From NCBI RefSeq assembly GCF_001540865.1, contig NC_033633.1:372001-436000 (forward strand): a stretch of 64,000 bases of DNA, given 5' to 3'. Positions within the stretch are counted from its first letter, which is position 1. Each line of letters begins with the position of its first letter. This DNA comes from Ananas comosus. Taxonomy: Eukaryota > Streptophyta > Magnoliopsida > Poales > Bromeliaceae. The translations under genes were made by a program, and so were the position numbers. Positions 24,574 through 36,570 of the stretch are shown here, one piece after another. Under the pieces are notes generated by a model. That model saw only the letters and a list, made by a program, of their open reading frames with translations. It did not search any database and was not told the DNA's origin.

Positions 24574-24642
24574 TAAAGGAGGGTTTGGGGGGGAGGGGAG
24601 GGGGACACGTGTCACCCTATAGGCCCCCCAAACCCTCCTTTA
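24574..24642. repeat. Perfect 19-bp inverted repeat, 31-bp spacer
   Basis: TAAAGGAGGGTTTGGGGGG at 24574-24592 is perfectly complemented at 24624-24642, next to a TA/GA microsatellite. It could be a short foldback element or a hairpin end of a larger one. Confidence 0.6.
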
Positions 24643-27600
24643 ATGTAGTAAGAATAGATTATTAGGATTTTCAAATTATTAAGATTATATGTGATATTTG
24701 ATTATTACGATTGTATGGATAGATTATTAGGATCTTTTTAATTGTTAGGATTGTATGGATAGATGATTAGAATTTTCAGATTGTTAAGATTATATGTAAT
24801 TTGTTGAAATATTTATATAGTTGTTAGGATTATAGAAAAAAATAATAAACAAGTGAAAGGCGGTGAATAATTCACCGCTTTTTTGAGAAATTAGGAAAGC
24901 GGTGAAGGCGGTGAACTATTCACCGTCTTTAAGAGATTAGTTTTTTAAATATAATTTTGGCAAGGTTATTTCGCAAATAATAAAATTTTAAAAGGTTATT
25001 TTATAAAAAAGTCCTCACGTGAAGGTATAAGCAGATTACTTTCTTTTTTGTTTGGTTCATAATTCAAAGTTAACTTATTAGTTCTCTTTCCTAATTGCTA
25101 CAACTGTTCTTCAAAAGATGAAATGAAGCAAAAATGTTCCAACGAAGTTCGATTGTGGGTGCCTGAAGCGAAAGTGCTCAGAATAGATGTTTTTGGCACA
25201 AACAATGGTAGACTAAAACAATGTACATGAGGAGGTCAGGGTAAAGAGTATGATACTGTGATCAAGTACAATGATAAATTGCAGTTTAGGCCGTAAGGCC
25301 CGACTTCTTGACAAGCTCAACTTGGGTTTTTTTTTATTTTTTATTTTTTAAGACATACAAACTTTGCATTAAATTATTAAAACAAAATTTTCATTTCCTT
25401 CTCCAATCTGTAAATTGGACGTGGCTTTTAAATCCTATCTCTGGATGAATTAGGTTTAATAACTAAACAAAGCAATATGAAAATGAAGGAGAAAAGCTAT
25501 CTTGAGTAGGGGAATATCGATGTCACTTCCCCTAGCAGCTTTAGGAATTCAATAATGGTCAGTCACCTGTTAGGAGGTCAGTAGTATGCCTTTTTCTATT
25601 TTAGTGGTCAATGAGAAAGCTTCTGTTTTTGACTCGAACACCTTCCTTTTCCTTTGTTCAATCTCACATCTTAAGAATTTGTGTGGCCACAATTTAAAGA
25701 TTAGTGGAAGCATATGTTTGCATGTTTTCTGTGTGGTAAGAGCTAAGGCTATTACCATCTGGGTTTGTGATTAGGCTTTCAAAAGGCCATCTGGAAGCTT
25801 TGGTTGCGCACTAAAAGCTTAATGGATGAATCCAATTAATCCTTTTTGACATGTGGATCCACTTAATCCTTATACTTGAAGCATAGATTGCTTTACATCC
25901 ACTCACCAATTGTAATTACTATAAGGTGAGAACATTTCTATCTACTTCAACTAGCTTTCACATCACAATCATCTATGGAGTAGTGATCATTAGTGTCTGT
26001 TTAGCGTGGCTTCTAAAACAATGTCTTTCTTGATAAAGTAGAAAATGGAGCAGAAAAGTTGAGAACTTCTGGATGGAAGGGAAGCCAAAAAGACTTCTTG
26101 GGCCCGAAAATAGTGCTTCCAATTTAACCTATATCTACCTGCAACACAAGTCGTCGAGATTTACTGAAGAATTGTCGGACTTATTATGCTTCTTCCTATG
26201 GCTTTACTCAGCTAGCATTTTCTAGAACATCTTGTTAAATCTAGTAGACTCTTCCTCAGGAAGCTTGATTAAAAAGCTGATGCGAACTTTTGGTACCCTA
26301 GGAATAAAATTTCCCTACTGTCATGCTTTAGTCATAAGCTCACAAACAATTAGCAAAGTTTCTATAGGGATTTAGCTTGATTATAGTTTCACTTATAATT
26401 CAGATTTAGACCTAAGATTTGAGTCCAAGATACCTAAATTTTTTATTGAACCCGCGTCTCGGTCTCAGAAGAGGACGAAGGGAAAACAAAGAGTGTTTAT
26501 GGTCTCTGAAACAAATTGACTTTCTAGTGGTTAAAAGTCACAAAAGAACAAAATTGCCGCACTAAGCAAAGCAATATAATCACTTGTCATATAAATAATT
26601 TTAGTAAAATGAATGGCATTACGAAAGATCTAACTATGGATGAAAAGTCTAAATATATGCTTGTTGATCATGTTTCTCAGGTGCTAGATAGGAGCTCCAC
26701 TAATATATATCCAATTTATGGTTCCACCAAGAACGGTCATTGCGAAGGAGCTAAACATTTTTGAAAAGTCAAAAGGATGAAGGAATGCAAGTGTGCCACT
26801 AACGGTGGATAAGTAATTGAGGTGTATACGTTATTTTAACATAGGGTAGTAGCTTTTGAGATTTGAGTATCCTTCTTCATATAGCCAGGATTGACTAATA
26901 AAGCAGAACAATTTGGAAGTTACATAGAGATGGAAACTTGTCATCTAATACATGTTCATAAAATAAAAGTAAAGTGGCATGATCTCATTGTTAAATTGTT
27001 TTCATGTAGGAATTAACCTCAGTACATGCTTTATTCGCACGTGGTACATGCGAGCAGGTAGCCTTATAGAGTCAAAAGCTAAAAACTCCAATTGCGGTGT
27101 TTTTTTACTTTGCCACAGGAAAATATGTTGAGAGTTTATTAATTTGGTCTTCTTCTAATAGCTTTTTTAAATTTCACTTTATCAAACAACACTACACTCT
27201 AGTCAGGCCAAATAAGCTACATTTTTTTCATCTGCAACCAACTTCTATAGGGTTAATACATTGCTGCTCCATGATGGATGGAAAGCTCAACTACTTGAAA
27301 TTGTTAAATCCATGCAAGTAAAGCTATTAATTGAAGTAGGAAAACAAAGTAGAAACTAGTGTAGTTACGTAACCCAAACAAACACACACCTCACTGTAAG
27401 ATATCATGAAACTACATATTTAAAATTGGTCAATTAGCCATCATTCACCATGTATGTGTCATCTCCAACAAATTAGCAATTGTAAACACACATGTTTGTT
27501 GTAGGAAAAATTTATAGTGCCACTTTATCTGATTATTAATTAATAGTCGATGGTAGACTCAAGATCATTAAAGTAGATTCTCCACTATAGAGTGGTAATT

Positions 27601-28188
27601 AGTCCATAGTATATTTGTGCTATGAATTTATGCGCATTAAATACCAAAAGAAATAAGAGATAATATTTAGAATAAAGATAAAAGAACTAGTTTATTACGC
27701 AAAAAAAAAGAAGAAAAGAGTTAGGCACCTCTCTCTGGCAATTATGGCAGGAATAATGCACAGAGGTCTGTGAATTATTGGAGCAGCTTTTCGGATATAA
27801 CTTGATTTGTGCCTCCTTAACTATTTCTTAATAAGAAAATACTTTGCTCACAAAGTTTGCTGACGTTGATACGGTAGTACTATTATGATCGTCATATTCT
27901 TTTCTCGTAAAATACATCAAATTAATTAAATTTTTCGTACCTGCATGCTGGAGAAAATTTGTATAATGTAAAAGCGGCTGTAGTAATTTTATCTCCTGGT
28001 TTTAATCCCTTCCGCTAATTAGTCAAGTGGCTTGAAAAGTACCCTCGCATTTTATGTAGATACGGCCTATGCATTTTACCATTAAGTGGCTAGCATTAAC
28101 ACTAATCCTTGACCCAGACCCTAGTAAAGTCTCTTTCCATTGGGTCTTCCTTTAGGATGATTCGATTCATAACAACGACAGCTAAAGT

Positions 28189-28190
<2 letters not shown>

Positions 28191-28241
<51 letters not shown>
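28191..28241. repeat. GA microsatellite upstream of NPF gene
   Basis: About 25 uninterrupted GA units, 220-270 bp before the NPF start codon. GAGA runs in plant promoters can bind BBR/BPC factors (known); any role here is inferred. Confidence 0.85.
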
Positions 28242-28246
<5 letters not shown>

Positions 28247-28321
28247 GAAAATTTCTTTCTCTGCATGTGATAATTACATCCATGATTTTATCACCAATGA
28301 GCTGGTCACTCTGAGGAATGT

Positions 28322-28328
28322 TATATAA
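28322..28328 (+). promoter_or_regulatory. Candidate TATA box, NPF gene
   Basis: TATATAA about 135 bp before the start codon at 28461, with a plausible leader in between. Confidence 0.5.
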
Positions 28329-28460
28329 GCATACACTAAGCTCCTCTTCACTCCAAACCTTTAAAGAACTTGATTAACTCTTTTCCTATACATTGCTCAT
28401 CATCTTCATCTCCATTCTCCTCTTCATTAGTACTCCAAGTCACCAGCCTTGTAACATTTC

Positions 28461-31400
28461 ATGGAGAAAGGTTGCTCCAATAAGATAGAGAGAGAAGGCT
28501 CACAAGGTGAAGGGGAGATATGGGTCAATGATTCATCAGTTGATCACATGGGGAGAGTTCCTCTCAGAGCCTCAACTGGAGCTTGGAAAGCAGCCCTTTT
28601 CATAATAGGTAACGTTGAAAACCAGTCATAATTTACTACTGTAGCAGAATTAGGGCTCTTTTGGCCTGATCGGAGTTATTTACACAAATATTTTTTGAGT
28701 AGAGCTATTCGAAGAAGATTATAGGACCTTCGTAGCTTCTTACTAAAGCAAATGTAGAAGCTTCGGATTGTGACTTCTGTTTCTGTGTTTGATTAGTTTC
28801 TACTGCCGCAGAAGTTTCACATTTTTTAGAATTGTGACTTTTGTTTCTATGTTTGGTTATTTTCTACTGCTGCAAAAGTTTCAAACTTTTTACTAGCCAA
28901 ATGCCTGGACTTTGGAATTTTAGTTTTTAAAATATAGAACAAAAGCGGTCAAATAAAAAATTATTTCTATAATTATGTATAAAAATGTTACGAAGCACAC
29001 CGCAGCTGCTACTGTAAATCATACCAAAGTGCAAAATACCAATGAGATTGAAAATTGAGAACTTTTGTTGGTGAAGGTAGATTTCTGCATGGTTTCTGAA
29101 ATGTAAAAATACATAAAGTTTTTTTTTAAGTTTGCATGAATTTATCAGTTATTTCTAAAGTTTTGTTGAAATATTCCACTAACTGGTCCTAATTTTCGAA
29201 ATGCTGTGTTGGCGGCAGTGATCGAGTTTAGTGAGAGGCTGAGCTACTTTGGGCTGGCTACCAACCTGATCATATACCTGACTAGAGTGCTGCACCAGGA
29301 GGTCAAGACTGCGGCCAAGAATGTGAACTATTGGCAGGGGGTCACCACCCTGATGCCTCTCTTTGGCGGCTTCATCGCAGATGCGTACCTAGGGAGGTTC
29401 TCCACTGTTCTTTGCTCTTCCGTCATCTACATACTGGTTAGCCCTGCCTCTCTATTTCATTTTCATTTATATGTTACGTTATGCATTTGTGAGGTGCAGA
29501 TTCTCTGTAAATTTAGTACGTCGAAAACTATTGTATATTGATGAACTAAGCTATCCATCCATAGTGTGGGGCACATCCCAACCATTAAGAGCGATTTGAT
29601 AGCCAGCCAAGATGTTCTTTTCGTGAAGGGCCAGATTAACTGTAAAATTTCCTGTGCGCTGGGTTTAGATGCTCGACATGTTGACTAGTAGATTGAACTC
29701 AAGGTTTCAATATCTAGTTGGCTCTCTCCAAATTTCTTGATGCTCTCAAAATTTTTCAATCGATAACCAAATCCTTCATGTGTAATTTCTGTTTCTTTTT
29801 GCAGGGTCTTGTTCTCTTAACCTTGTCGCAACTCGCCCCAAGCCTAAAACCCTGCGACGCCGCAGAGACGTGCCACCGATCCCTGCACATCCACTCGACC
29901 ATATTCTTCACGGCCATGTATCTGATCTCCATCGGCACTGGTGGGCACAAGCCCTCGCTGGAGAGCTTCGGCGCCGACCAGTTCGACGACGACCATGCGG
30001 GCGAGAGGAAGGCGAAGATGTCTTACTTCAACTGGTGGAACTGCGCCCTGTGCTCTGGCCTAATGCTCGGCGTCACGCTCATCGTGTACATGCAGGATAA
30101 GGTGAGCTGGGGGGCGGCTGCTATCGTGCTCACCGCGGTGATGGTGTTTGCGCTTGCAGTGTTTTTGGCAGGAAGGCCGTACTACCGGTACAGAGAGCCC
30201 GAGGGTAGCCCGTTGGTGCCGATGTTGCAGGTTTTGGCTGCGGCGGTGACGAAGAGAGGGCTTGCTCTTCCGGAGGATGCCGCAGAGATGTACGAGATTA
30301 CGAAGCCGGAGAAGAGTAAGAAGAAACTCCTAATGCATACTGATAAGCTCGGGTGAGATTTTTTTTTTTTTTTCGAGAAAAAGTTAGCTTGCTATCTGTT
30401 TCTTTCAATAAGAATATAAATTAGACTATATTGGTGAGACAATGGAGCCTTCTCGAAAAAGAAATCAAAAAAGGAGAACCCCCACAATTTATGCATTAGG
30501 ATACATCATCTGCTTTCACCTATTACAGTAAGCCTCCTAAAGCTTCAAAAGTGGTTGTTTTTTCCTTTAACTTTTAGAGTTCTGCAAAAGAGTGTTCTTT
30601 TTGTTTTTGTCTTTTTTTTTTTTCGTTTTAACTCTAGAAGATTCTTTAGAGAGAGCTTGTCACATAGAAAAACAAATCAAGCATTTTAGAGAGGTTAACG
30701 GATAATTTTGATATTTTTTAGGTGCAAAGATGAAATTACTTGTAGATTGAAGTTTTCTAAATTAGTTAAAATTGAAAGACAAAATTTCTTCAGATTTCTT
30801 GACAAAGCCGCAATCATGGAGCACAAGGAAGATACAACGGCCGCAGCTGAGAAGCCCAACCCGTGGCGGCTTGCAACTGTCACCCAAGTTGAGGAGACGA
30901 AGCAGGTCCTCGCCATGATCCCCATCTGGCTCTCCTCCCTTCCCCTCGGCATTTGCATCGCGCAAGGCTCCACCTTCTTCATCAAGCAAGCCAGCATCAT
31001 GGACCGCAAGCTCGTCCGCAGCTTCGAGCTCCCTCCAGCCTTCGTCTACTCCTTTTCCGCCATCGGCATGATTCTCTGCGTCTCCTTCTACGACAAGATC
31101 CTTGTCCCCTTCCTACGCAAAACGACCGGGAACGAGCGGGGGATAAACATGCTCCAAAGAATCGGAATAGGAATGCTATTCTCCGTAGTTGCAATGGCCA
31201 CCGCAGCCGTCGTAGAGCAGAAGCGACTCGACGCAGGCGTGGCGGACGCCATGAGCGTGTTCTGGTTGCTCCCGCAGTTCATGATACTTGGTTTCGGCGA
31301 CGGTTTCGCCTTAGTAGGCTTACAAGAGTACTTCTACGACCAAGTCCCGGATAGTATGAGGAGTCTGGGAATAGCCTTCTATTTAAGCGTGCTAGGTGCG

Positions 31401-31664
31401 GCGAGCTTTTTAAGTAGCCTATTGATCATCATTGTTGATCATGTCACGTCCTGGGGCGGCAAAAGCAGAAGCTGGTTTGCGAAGAGCTTAAACGAAAGCC
31501 GTTTGGATCTCTTCTATTGGCTTTTGGCCGTTATAAATGCCGTTAACTTGTGTGGGTATGTGTATTTGGCGAGTAGGTACTCGTACAAGAGTGTGAAGAG
31601 GAGGGTGATGGGGATCTCTAACTCATCGGAAGAAGATGAAGATATGGAGGATAATGTTTCTTGA
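28461..31664 (+). CDS. NRT1/PTR family (NPF5-like) proton-coupled transporter
   Basis: NPF proteins are 12-helix plasma- or vacuolar-membrane carriers that couple proton movement to uptake or release of nitrate, peptides or other solutes. Four exons join in frame: 28461-28608, 29219-29436, 29805-30352 and 30794-31664, giving 594 residues (usual 550-620). All introns are GT-AG. The proton-coupling ExxER motif is present as EFSER at residues 52-56. It is followed by LSYFGLATNLIIYLTRVLHQ, NVNYWQGVTTLMPLFGGFIADAYLGR, and later FNWWNCALCSG and HTDKLGFLDKAAIM, all typical of the family. The EFSERLSYFG and NYW(S/Q)GVTTLMPL wording resembles the NPF5 subfamily, but the subfamily and substrate are inferences. 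The C-terminus is acidic (SSEEDEDMEDNVS). No defects seen. Confidence 0.93.
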
Positions 31665-31789
31665 TCCAAGTATAAGTTAGCTCTGTGGTAACTGTGGCGC
31701 TTAGTATCGAGTATAGATCTTATGAAATACGCTATGTAGTACATGCGAGTAATAGCAGCGGCATGTGGGAAATATGTGAGTGGGGCACG

Positions 31790-31830
<41 letters not shown>

Positions 31831-32680
31831 TTGTCTTGCCACTTTATAGTAAGGAATGCTTTGTAACAAATGTTTGTAACAATTGTCTTGCCACTTTATA
31901 AGTGATTTACCAGTGCGTTTGCTGGGTGGATAGAATTTGGTCCCAAATTGTGCTTCTATTTCAAGGACTAATAAGGAGAAACTTTGGAAACGCCCGACAT
32001 AAGTACAATTTTGGACAACTAATATATATATATTTTTAATAACCCGAACCTTCTACCTCTCTCTGACATCCTTGATCTTTCCTCCATCTCATCTTTGGCT
32101 AATTTTAGTCAAATTACCTGTAATCCAATATCGATTATACTCACCAATGAGGATTATATCTTAATAAGGATTATATCTTTTGACGCGATACTGATGTAGG
32201 ATAAGCTCAAAAATTTTAATCTAAAAGAAAAAAGAGGGGGAAAAAAATGAGGGCAGAAAAATTGATTTATAGCCACTAATTTATAAAAAGTATATATATA
32301 TTTTTTACTTAATTCAGGTGTAATTCCGGTAACTTTAATATTTCTAAAAAAAATATAATTACTAATTAACTAAAATATTACATTAAATATATTAGAGGTT
32401 AAGACTTCAGAGAATATTAATGAAAAAAAAATTGAACTTAGCACTCTATTTCAAAATGGCATATATTCTTACTTCTCAACATTTCTGGTAAAACTGTATA
32501 GAGACCTGCAAAACTATAGTTATTTTTGAAAATGCAACTTTAATTTTTTTGGTAAGTATTCTTTATTTATTTTTTATGAGTTTTTACACTTAATTAAGTT
32601 AAAATTTTTAATTTAAACTTTTATTTACTTATAGCTAAAATTATTCAATTCCAAAAATCAAAAGTTAAGAACTTCTTAAT
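31665..32680. other. Intergenic region after NPF gene
   Basis: Contains the presumed NPF 3' UTR, a TA microsatellite (about 31795-31827) and AT-rich DNA. No gene seen. Confidence 0.5.
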
Positions 32681-32682
32681 AT

Positions 32683-32830
32683 TAAAAAAAAAAGTTGAGG
32701 GGCCAATTTCTGAAAACTGTGTAGTTGAGGGGTCTCCGTACATATTTTCCTACAAAAAAAAGTTGAGGGGACAAGTTTCTGAGAATTGTGCAGTTGAGGG
32801 GTCTCCGTACATATTTTCCTACATTTCTCT
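32683..32830. repeat. Tandem pair of about 74-bp TE-derived units
   Basis: A unit reading AAAAAAAGTTGAGGGG, CAA(T/G)TTTCTGA, then AGTTGAGGGGTCTCCGTACA and TATTTTCCTAC occurs twice in a row. A related end is seen in the opposite orientation at 24315-24349, so this is part of a dispersed repeat family. Confidence 0.7.
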
Positions 32831-32839
32831 CGCCCAAAG

Positions 32840-33723
32840 CATCCCTGGCACCGCGTAATGAGACCATCTCCTGCGTTTCGCTCTCACCCTCTCCGCCCCA
32901 ATCGTCTCACTCGACGAAATCCTCTGTTTAGGCTGAGACCTCCGGTGCGGACTGACCCCATAAAACACAAATTGGTTTCGGTGAGTTCGTCTCCTCTCTT
33001 CTTTCTCTCGCTGCTGTTAGAAACCCTAACTTCGATCGATCTCTTTGCTAACAATTTGAGCATAAGATTAAAAAAAATAATAATAAAAACAAAACTTCTT
33101 GTCGCTTCCTATTCTTTCTTCTATATTAAGAGGGGAATTCATGTGAAAAAGGTTTGAGATTAAACTCAGTTAATGAGTTTGATGCATATAACAATGCTAC
33201 AAGGCATACTGCAATAACAAAGGCCTTGATAGGAATTAGAGAACAATAATTAGTTCAAAAGATCAACTTTCCATCAATTTATATTCTCTCTTTCTTTTTT
33301 TTATGATGATTTGAAACCATGGCATACTATGAAACCTTAGGAATGGTATGCTTTGGCCTCAGAAAACTCCTTTTTTTTTTTTGGTTTCTTCTTTCAATCT
33401 AAAGATTAAGCTCTAAATGGTCCCGATTTGTTCATTCGTATAGTGTTTTTTTTTATTCTGCAATAAGCATTGAATAATTAAATTTACTTTGTTCTAGTCT
33501 TTTTGATATTTAGAACATTAGTTTAAGAAATTGATGCTTTTAGTTGTTAACCTCTGCATTTGCTTGTAAATATAAGAAGTAAAACTCGAGGGGCGATGAT
33601 CTGAATCCATGTCATATAAACTTATGAAACTTTTAGAAGATCTTTGAAGTACAAATCAAAAATTAACGTTTGTTGTAGCTCTCTAATTTGGAGGTATGAT
33701 TTCTTGCTGATGAGCAGAATCCT
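32840..33723. other. Possible 5' leader exon of the NAA38-like gene
   Basis: A GC-richer patch (32840-33000) stands out from the AT-rich surroundings and ends near a donor-like TTTCGGTGAGTTCG. It could be a non-coding first exon of the gene at 35191, but its 2.2-kb distance and the LTR in between leave this unproven. The rest of the stretch shows nothing. Confidence 0.25.
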
Positions 33724-34269
33724 TGTCAGTTACTGCCTTCTTAGTAGGAGCTTTGCGGAGTAGAAGTATAAGATCTTTGTGTCACGAACTTAGCGTTTTC
33801 GTTCGCAAAGCCCGTGCGGCGCCCACCTTTCTTCGCAGAGATGGACAAGCCTTTGTCCCTGTTGTTAGCCCGGATCTTCGCATCCTACGACTAAATATGC
33901 AAAGGGAAAAAACAAAAGAAAGAGGCAGAGATTCTCTCAAAAAGCTAAGTACTCCACTACTTAGAAAAAGAGATTACAGTATACAAACACATCATCTCTT
34001 GTGTGTTTTGGCCTTAGCCAACCCCACTATTTATAGGCTCCTAGGTACATTAAATCTAGCCCTCAACACACCCACTAACTCATACATAATGAGCCCTCAT
34101 AATAGCTAAAGGCTCAAGAGTCACACCATAACTCATGACAGTTTTGCAATCCTTGAGTTTCTCACAGCGGGTTGGGTTTGGGTCTCCTTGACAATCCGAT
34201 TCAACCCGTTTTTGCTAGTAGAGTTGGGCCAGGGACCGGGCTGCCACAGAATTTTCTAAGTCCCTGACA
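33724..34269 (-). mobile_element. Solo LTR, 546 bp, Copia-like size
   Basis: On the minus strand it begins TGTCAGGGACTTAG and ends AACTGACA, with TG...CA termini and 6-bp terminal inverted repeats TGTCAG/CTGACA. A TATAAATAG box lies near its middle (plus about 34030-34038), followed by a leader-like region with TTGTGTGTTTTGG complement. No internal retrotransposon domains flank it. The flanking five bases are different (ATCCT on the left, TTTGG on the right), so no target duplication is evident. Superfamily is inferred only from size. Confidence 0.65.
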
Positions 34270-35190
34270 TTTGGCTTCCTTTACATTCTCAAATTTCTAT
34301 AATGTTATGCTTGGGATTTCCGGTGATACTTCTTATGCTACAAAGACGCTTTTCTTGTCTTCATCATGCTTGATCTATTCATTCCTTGTTTTCGTTTCTT
34401 AACTGTGCATATATCTACATTTATGTTGCATATCAAATTATCAGGCAATTAGAATCTGCTATGACCAGTGTCCATGCACTCGTAAACAATAGTTTAGTAG
34501 GAAGAGAAGAGTATGGGGCAAATATGTGTAGAAAGAGTGAAATTTGTTGTCTTTTATGGTCCGTTTGGTGTTGAGGGTGATCTAATGCTATTGGGAACAA
34601 CGGAGTTTTTGGCAAAAGCATATAGAAATATGTTTCTCATTTTTCGGTGGGACGGCAGAGAATACGTCGCAATTGAGACATTGTAATGTTCACAACATGT
34701 ACATGTGGTAACAAACGAGACATAACACAACCTTTCCACAATTCCAGAAGGAGATATGTACCCTACGATCGCTCAGATTTGAGCTATTTATTCCTTACCT
34801 TCTTTTTTTGTTTAATTGAAGTTATATGTTTGTCATATCTCTTCTATCACATTGAACTGTCGAAATGTGAATCGATAAATAGAAATAGCTCCTTGAAGAA
34901 CTTCAACTTGTAAAATTAAGAAGGTTAGAGAACCTTTACTGGAGGTGAACTGATTGCTATAAAAAAAAGGACAGACTCATTAGCAGTAATTGCCCTTCTG
35001 CTTTTTCTACTACTTAGTAGCTTGAGGCCATTTGCAAGGCCAAACAGCAATAACTTGTTCTCTAATAATGTGCTTATCGTATTATTGGCAAAGATTTCTA
35101 CTTACAAAAGAATGGAATGGTAAACCATAAACACATACTAATTTACAAAGAATTGTACTTTTCAGAAGGGAGTCGTAAGTAAATAAAGCG
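34270..35190. other. Region upstream of NAA38-like CDS
   Basis: AT-rich DNA with no separate gene recognised. It may contain leader or intron sequence of the gene starting at 35191. Confidence 0.4.
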
Positions 35191-35511
35191 ATGGAAGGAT
35201 CATCGCCGGAAGAAGGTTCCGGTGCCAACAACTCGCCGCTTGTGACGAAACTAAGGAAACTGCTATTCCGGCGGATGCTGGTAGGGGTGGAGGACGGCCG
35301 CTTCTTTCTCGGCTTATTCCACTGCATTGACAAACAAGGTAATATTATCCTCCAGGATGCGATCGAGTACCGCAGCACCCGCCGCTCCGGCCCGTCCTCC
35401 TGGGAGCAGCGCGGCCTCGGGCTTATCCTCATCCCCGCCACATGTCGTTGCTCCTGCCACGTTGACTGCTCCATAGAGGAGCAGATGTCCCTCTTGTCCA
35501 TAGACAAATGA
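35191..35511 (+). CDS. NAA38: LSM-domain protein, NAA38/LSMD1-like (NatC auxiliary subunit)
   Basis: NAA38 (LSMD1, Mak31) is a small Sm-fold partner of the NatC N-terminal acetyltransferase in the cytosol. The 106-residue single-exon frame is full length for the family. After an acidic start (MEGSSPEEGSG) comes the Sm domain: LRKLLFRRMLVGVEDGRFFLG (Sm1 first strands) then FHCIDKQGNIILQDAIEYRS. A second conserved block follows, RGLGLILIPATCRCSCHVDC, ending in SIEEQMSLLSIDK. The GLGLILIP block is the Sm2 strand region. The wording matches plant LSMD1-like proteins rather than spliceosomal Sm/LSM proteins. No break is visible. Assignment to NatC is by family resemblance. Confidence 0.85.
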   Translation: MEGSSPEEGSGANNSPLVTKLRKLLFRRMLVGVEDGRFFLGLFHCIDKQGNIILQDAIEYRSTRRSGPSSWEQRGLGLILIPATCRCSCHVDCSIEEQMSLLSIDK

Positions 35512-36189
35512 AACCTACTTGAAGAGATTCAAAGTTCCCTGTGTCATATTCTGGTTTTGGTCTCTTTGAGACTCTGTGGCTTATGCTTGTTGCTGCAGAG
35601 ATTTTTATTTCGCTGTGAAGAGAGGTATTCACTCTTTCTTCTTTTGGAAAGGAAGAAAAAGAAAGTTGCTCTGCACTCTGATTCTGAGAAACTACGGTGG
35701 CTTGGTCATTTTTGAGTAAAATAAGTGGTTTTCCTTTTTCTGTTTTTCGGATTGCAGCTTAGGATTTGTGTTAGATAATCACCCTTTTGAATGACTCTGT
35801 GTATGAAGGGGCTAAACCTGGAATGGTGTCGTCAAGGAGCGGCACCGCTGTTCAGTAATAAGATCAAACAAGGGGCAGGTGTGTGGCTATCTAGCTTGCA
35901 TGTAAGATGTTTGTAGAAATGACAAATCACAATATATGGGTTGATTCTCATTCTTCCTGCTGCATTAATGTATTTCATCACACAACCAATCAAATTGCTG
36001 TCCAAGAACATGTCCACCCATTTAATTTTATATATATATATATATATTACTCCAATAAATTCAACTCTAATGCTTTAGAGATGTACAAAAGGAATTTGAT
36101 ACATTATCCAAAACCGGCAAATTCTATATTTATCATACAAGGCCACCAATAAAAATTATACCAAGTCAGCCGGCCCACTTAGCCGAGCA
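35512..36189. other. Intergenic region, 3' UTR and short TA run
   Basis: Probably contains the 3' UTR of the LSM gene. A TA run lies at about 36030-36047. No gene seen. Confidence 0.4.
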
Positions 36190-36570
36190 CTATTCTAAAG
36201 CACAAGCTGAACCTACTCGGCCACGCTGGGGCACGTCCTGGTTCACTGCAAACACCATATAGGACCCTGGCGGCACCACCCTCCCATTGGGAGGCGCCGT
36301 ACACCTTATATGGTAGCTGTACGGTGCCACTGCGCCGCCGCCAACCCCTATCGCCACTGCAGGTCTGACCATCCTATGCCCCTGCGAGAACGAGTGTGGC
36401 GCGAAAGGCACGCTCGGCATGCTCACCTCCACCGTCCCCACCACCGGCATAGCTGCTGCCACTACCTGCACCATAAATGCTACCCCGTACACCACCGGGT
36501 TCAGCCCCGTCGACGTGCTCTTGGTCGAAGAGGAACGAGCATGAAGGAGAGAGATAGGAGAGAGACTCAT
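36190..36570 (-). pseudogene. Fragment of glyoxal/aldehyde oxidase GLOX C-terminal domain
   Basis: The 126-residue frame reads VVYGVAFMVQVVA, VGTVEVSMPSVPFAPHSFSQ, GHRMVRPAVAI and then YSYHIRCTAPPNGRVVPPGS followed by YMVFAVNQDVP. This is the order of the C-terminal immunoglobulin-like (DUF1929) domain of galactose-oxidase-type plant GLOX enzymes, in which the last strand reads like APPGYYMLFVVN. The catalytic beta-propeller with the copper ligands and Cys-Tyr centre is absent, and the first ~25 residues (MSLSPISLLHARSS...) are not GLOX-like. No upstream exons carrying the propeller were found towards 37 kb. I regard it as a truncated copy that happens to keep an open frame. Confidence 0.6.

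Larger units (their letters stand above)
21767..25022. mobile_element. Composite TIR element with nested insertions, 3.3 kb
   Basis: The outer ends are inverted copies: TCACGTGAGGACTTTTTTA at 21767 and its complement ending at 25022. Further in, both arms carry AAATTTTATAATTTGCGAAAT-like sequence and repeated hairpin motifs of the form GGCGGTGAAT(C/A)ATTCACCG (about 21860-21960 on the left, 24860-24930 on the right). The interior is AT-rich and holds nested repeats, including a MITE at 23140-23734 and one N at 24350. No transposase was found. An assembly break inside it means the true structure could be different. Confidence 0.55.
25023..28460. other. Intergenic region upstream of the NPF gene
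   Basis: About 3.4 kb with no supportable gene. Frames at 25586-25774 and 27097-27321 have no recognisable product. A GA microsatellite at 28191-28241 and a TATA box at 28322 belong to the NPF promoter. Confidence 0.5.

Noticed and set aside
30953..31354. Arg/His-rich frame overlapping the NPF last exon, and similar frames at 29870-30100 and 48162-48584
   Set aside because: Shadows of well-supported coding exons in another frame.
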